Assembly: GCA_902806575.1 (NCBI GenBank) | Contig: CADCXD010000001.1 | Span: 1,736,001-1,800,000, forward strand | DNA length: 64,000 nt | Direction: 5' to 3' | Source: Jackrogersella multiformis | Lineage: Eukaryota; Ascomycota; Sordariomycetes; Xylariales; Hypoxylaceae | In this document: one piece after another, positions 60,401 through 64,000 of the stretch | Layout of the letters: each line of letters opens with the position of its first letter | How positions within the stretch are numbered: position 1 is the first letter of the stretch | Translations under genes and position numbers: made by a program | The notes under the pieces: generated by a model | What the model was told of the DNA's origin: nothing | Seen by the model: only the letters and a program-made list of their open reading frames with translations | The model's database searches: none

Positions 60401-63400
60401 GGACCCCTTCCTTCGGAACGTCGAAAATCATTATATTTAAGGAATTATTTCAGGTATAGCTTAGGTAGAAATGAAGATATCTAACTTCACAGTAACCTCT
60501 ATAGTGAATTTATATACCATTTTTTTAGGCTGTGTTAAATTAAGGGTTGTCCCGTTTACCACCACGTACGCGATAAACGAAAGGCCCAGGAACAAAATAG
60601 AAGAGAACTCTTTTACGATGAACCCTCGAGGTAGCGAAGGCGATTGAGAAAGCTTCCGGTGACTGTGCAAGGTAGGAGGACGATTGATGGGATAGCTAAC
60701 AACTCTACTGCGCCAGCGCCAGCAACGGCAACAAGGGGAGGACGGGTTATTAGGGGGCCACAGCAAGGTCTGTGATAGCTGTATCCTTAACCAAGAAGAA
60801 AAGGTACATAATTACTTATACAATTATTTTGGACGTTCCGCCTCCCTTGTTAGGTATTTAACTCTCCTTTACTCCCCCCTTAGATCCAATCTCTCTCTAT
60901 CTGTGCACACCACCCAGGAACCTGGATCCGCTCCCATACAAGTTCTAATTTAAGACAGATATGAATAGATCGAGTCGATATGATTCTATTAATGAAAAGG
61001 GGCGATCGACCCCAAAGTATGACTACAATCCCTAGACACCCAATGGGAAAGATAATATGTTATAAGAACTGAAGTACGGAGTAGGTGACATACACGCTAA
61101 AATAATGCAAGGCACATAACCTTAACCCTCGGAGCTGCGTCTAGTGTCACTGTTATCTCTAGGATAAATATAAATAAGGGATCATTACTAACAACTCCCC
61201 TCACATATAGGAAGAATCACTAGTTGTCCGCAGTTTTCAGATCTCATCGAAACCGAGCTCTCTGATTCTTGGAAGAAAATAAGAGAGATGTGAAGTAATA
61301 TCTCTGATTCTGTTAATCATCATGAACCTGGAAACATACTGACTACCTTAGGTTAGATCAGAGTAGTAAGAAGCTCCACGGTGTCTCGAAGACTTACAGA
61401 CTCCTTATAGCTAGGCTAGTGCCGAAGACGAGTTAACTAGATACTAGTCAGTCACGATACTCGAAGAGCATCTGACAGGGAATATAGGTGGTCCTAAGGG
61501 TTTTAATATCGCAGAGGAAAAGGTAGTAGAAGGGGGATTCGGCCTCCTTCTACACAAGACCAAGATAGAGACTTCCAGGTGAACTCCCGAGTGTATGTTG
61601 CCCCCAGTACATATTCTCTGACATCATTTCTGTAGTCGTCGACCCAGAGGCTAACTCATATCTCCAATAGACCCACCCAGTCCTGATGATCTACCTCAAA
61701 GATATCAGATGGGATACAACCGAACTGGCAAAACGGCCTGCTGGTTCAGGGACCAGTCCAAAACCAGAAAATATACTTAGGTTCTCGAAAGACTAGACCT
61801 GACACAGTCGCGTGAAGGCAGGTAAATCTCAACATGGCACCTTAGGCAGTCCTTTGCCAGGATACATGAGTCAAAGGGCGCCGGACGTGGGTGCGTGCAG
61901 GCGGCGAGGGATATATATTGATTATATGCATGCTCTCGAAGATACTAGCCAAACAGGAACTCCGAGGACCAAATACATGGCCCCCAAGTCTGAATCACAT
62001 CGACCAGGCCTGTAGCTCCTCCACCCGTCAGATGGTAGCAGCTACGGCAAGGTGTTAGACCAACTACCTACTGGATGCCGTGAATACATGGAGCCTCCAC
62101 GGGATACTACACACCCAGGCTCCAGATGAGCTCTTTCAATGTCCACAGGACAGAAGGTTAGGACCCAAGAGGGCGGGGGCGCGAAAGGGGAAGCACAAGG
62201 CATCTGGGGATGCGAGGCTGCCGCAGGATCCAACATCGCGTCAGCAAGAATGGGTTAGGTTAGACGTGGCCGATTTTCTCACCACAACCCACATAGCTGC
62301 GATGCTGCCGTGGGGGGTACGTACGATGGCTGTTGGAACATGGATTGGTATTTCCCACGTGCGAGAAGGGAAAATAATATCCGAAGAAACCTACCTCATC
62401 TCACATATACATGCTTATATCTTGTATCATATAGCTAACAAGTATTAAGAGGAACAATAAACGAGTGACTCATAATGTGATAGATGTCCTTTCGTCAAAG
62501 AATACATACCTTTAATAGGTTTTTGTTCCTATGAGTGTAAGCAAGGCATGTTTCAGCTGAGACATGCCTGTACTTAGCATGGATGGAACTTAGATATGTT
62601 CTTATATCGATGTCGATATTTCTACGTCAATGTCCCGAGGCAGCCTGTCGAGCATTGTAAGTGTAGGTAGTGGATGACAATAATAGAAAGACTTAGACTA
62701 GTAGATCCACAACAAGAGCAAGGGTTAGGGCGATCGGGTTCGTGTTGTCCGCTTCGGAGAATAACTATCTATCCTCTGCTCCTCTTTTCCCAAACGAGAT
62801 GTCGATTGGGACCGACTAACACTAAGGGCCTCTCAGATGGGACTATGATGTACAGGTCCTCAACAAACAGCAGGACATACACTACTGTATGTACGTGGCT
62901 GATCTTTAAGGCACCGTATGTGTACCCATGCATATAACTCCGGGATGGCACAGCCGAACGCATATCACACATACCTACCTACATTCAAGAGTCGAGATAT
63001 TCAGACTACCTACACTTTAGACAAACGCGCGGCGCACAGGGCACGTCCGGCCGCTTCCTTATGATGGAATTAAGGATACCGGCATGGGGGCATTTCAGAG
63101 AGGCAAAGCAGCTAGGCTACTGCGGCCCTTGTCACATTTTCCCTCGCCTTTCCGGATGCGTGACAACGGCGCACTGCCACCGTTCCCTCGGGACCCGTCT
63201 CGCCAAGTGGCATTTCTGCCTCGCGGTGTCTGTCCGAGACCAGCAGACCGAGTGAGAGACGGGGGCTTGTTTGTTTTCCTATGGTACCCCTTTGGTCATA
63301 TGCGCGGAGAGAAGAAAATAAAAGGTACGGTGCTCGATCCCTCCGTGACCAAGAGACGGAACGAGCATAGGGATGGCAATGTGCCGCCTCGCATTGTGAT

Positions 63401-63725
63401 TCTAGGACTTGGCAGAACAAGAAGACCCCAAATCTACCCGCTGCTTCGGCTGGTATGACAATGACCATCTACACTATCCCTACGGTAGTTGTCTTCGCCT
63501 GGCCTTCCGTTTGCAAGATATACAGCTCCTCTCCGGTGGTGGCCACCTCGGTGGCGGCCGTCCGCTGCTTCGCGGCAGGTAACAACAAGTAACCACCATG
63601 ACTATTCGCCATGCCGTCACGAGTTCATATCCGAAACGTAGCAACCCGTAAAAGATCGATCAAAAAAAGATCTACCCACCTTCCTAGGCCTCCTTCCGTC
63701 ATTAGTGGGAATCAAATCCCCGCGA

Positions 63726-63766
63726 AAGGGGGAGAGGGGGGAAGAGGGGGAAGAGGGGCCGAGGGG
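63726..63766. repeat. Purine-rich GGGGAAGA repeat
   Basis: Imperfect tandem GGGGGAAGAG units, almost pure purine on the + strand. Confidence 0.8.
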
Positions 63767-63900
63767 TGAAGATCTGGGGTGGACGGGACAAAATAGCACA
63801 TCTACTAGCATTTGGTTTCGACGTACGAAGGGTAGGTAGTAGAGAGAGGTAGGTAGCGTTTGATGGGATATGTACTAGTGTATAGGTATGTAATATGGGT

Positions 63901-63965
63901 AGGAGTGAGTAGTATGTAAGTAGTGTAGTATGTAGTATGTAGTAGGAAGAAAGAAAGAAGAAAAA
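63901..63965. repeat. GTAGTAT and GAAA low-complexity repeats
   Basis: Tandem GTAGTAT-type units followed by GAAAGAAA. This is non-coding sequence near the window end. Confidence 0.8.
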
Positions 63966-64000
63966 GGCACCTGGCAATTTAACGAAAAAAGGTCGCGGGC

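Larger units (their letters stand above)
50266..64000. other. Gene-free region (>13.7 kb) upstream of hapB
   Basis: No frame here matches a known family. The hapB-proximal part (50.3-55 kb) has a CCAAT palindrome, CT/GT-rich low-complexity DNA (51290-51610), AAAAT, AGTCGC and AGGAACACC tandem repeats, and TACCTAGGTA motifs at 52250-52268, 54040-54050, 54120-54177 and 54880-54900. From about 55 to 62.9 kb the motif is nearly absent (one full copy, 57819-57832); frames are broken by stops in every direction and the DNA may be decayed elements. The last kilobase has purine-rich and GTA-rich repeats. Confidence 0.65.

Noticed and set aside
61058..61330. Possible solo LTR (starts TGTTATAAGAACTG, TATAAATA inside)
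   Set aside because: No matching target-site duplication, second LTR or polyprotein was found. A repeat search is needed to call it.

Overview
The window is nuclear DNA of a filamentous ascomycete (Pezizomycotina). A Sordariomycete is likely, but this is inference from gene content and from the dispersed TACCTAGGTA-type intergenic motif. Genes carry short spliceosomal introns (mostly 54-154 nt) with GT..AG borders and CTAAC branch sites. Exon joins were worked out by hand from reading frame and protein-family conservation. Ten protein-coding genes are supported. I found no rRNA, tRNA, CRISPR array or intact transposon.

Layout. 1-2736: 3' two thirds of the SF3B1/Hsh155 splicing factor (+). 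2737-11713: 9 kb without genes, full of simple repeats. 11714-12986: FlbC-like C2H2 transcription factor (-). 12987-25305: a second gene desert (12.3 kb) upstream of that regulator. 25306-50265: a compact gene block with OGG1 (-), U2AF65 (+), a TENA/THI-4 protein (+), a MadBub/BUB1 checkpoint kinase (+), APN1 (-), a PHS-type MFS transporter (+), PSO2/SNM1 (+), LSM2 (-) and HapB/NF-YA (-). 50266-64000: a third desert upstream of hapB.

Functional themes. Three genes serve DNA repair: OGG1 excises 8-oxoguanine, APN1 cuts the resulting abasic sites, and PSO2 processes interstrand crosslinks. Three serve splicing: SF3B1 and U2AF65 recognise the branch site and polypyrimidine tract, and LSM2 belongs to the U6 LSm ring. 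The BUB1 gene has the undivided MadBub architecture: KEN box, TPR, ABBA-KEN-ABBA cassette, GLEBS motif and a kinase domain with catalytic residues present.

Nothing here is clearly a new biological system. The observations most worth checking are the MadBub cassette, a 15-bp coding minisatellite in the U2AF65 RS domain, an abrupt GC-rich switch at the 3' ends of BUB1/APN1 and PSO2, an inverted double CCAAT box upstream of hapB, a TENA protein without the usual catalytic cysteine, and the three long deserts around two regulatory genes.
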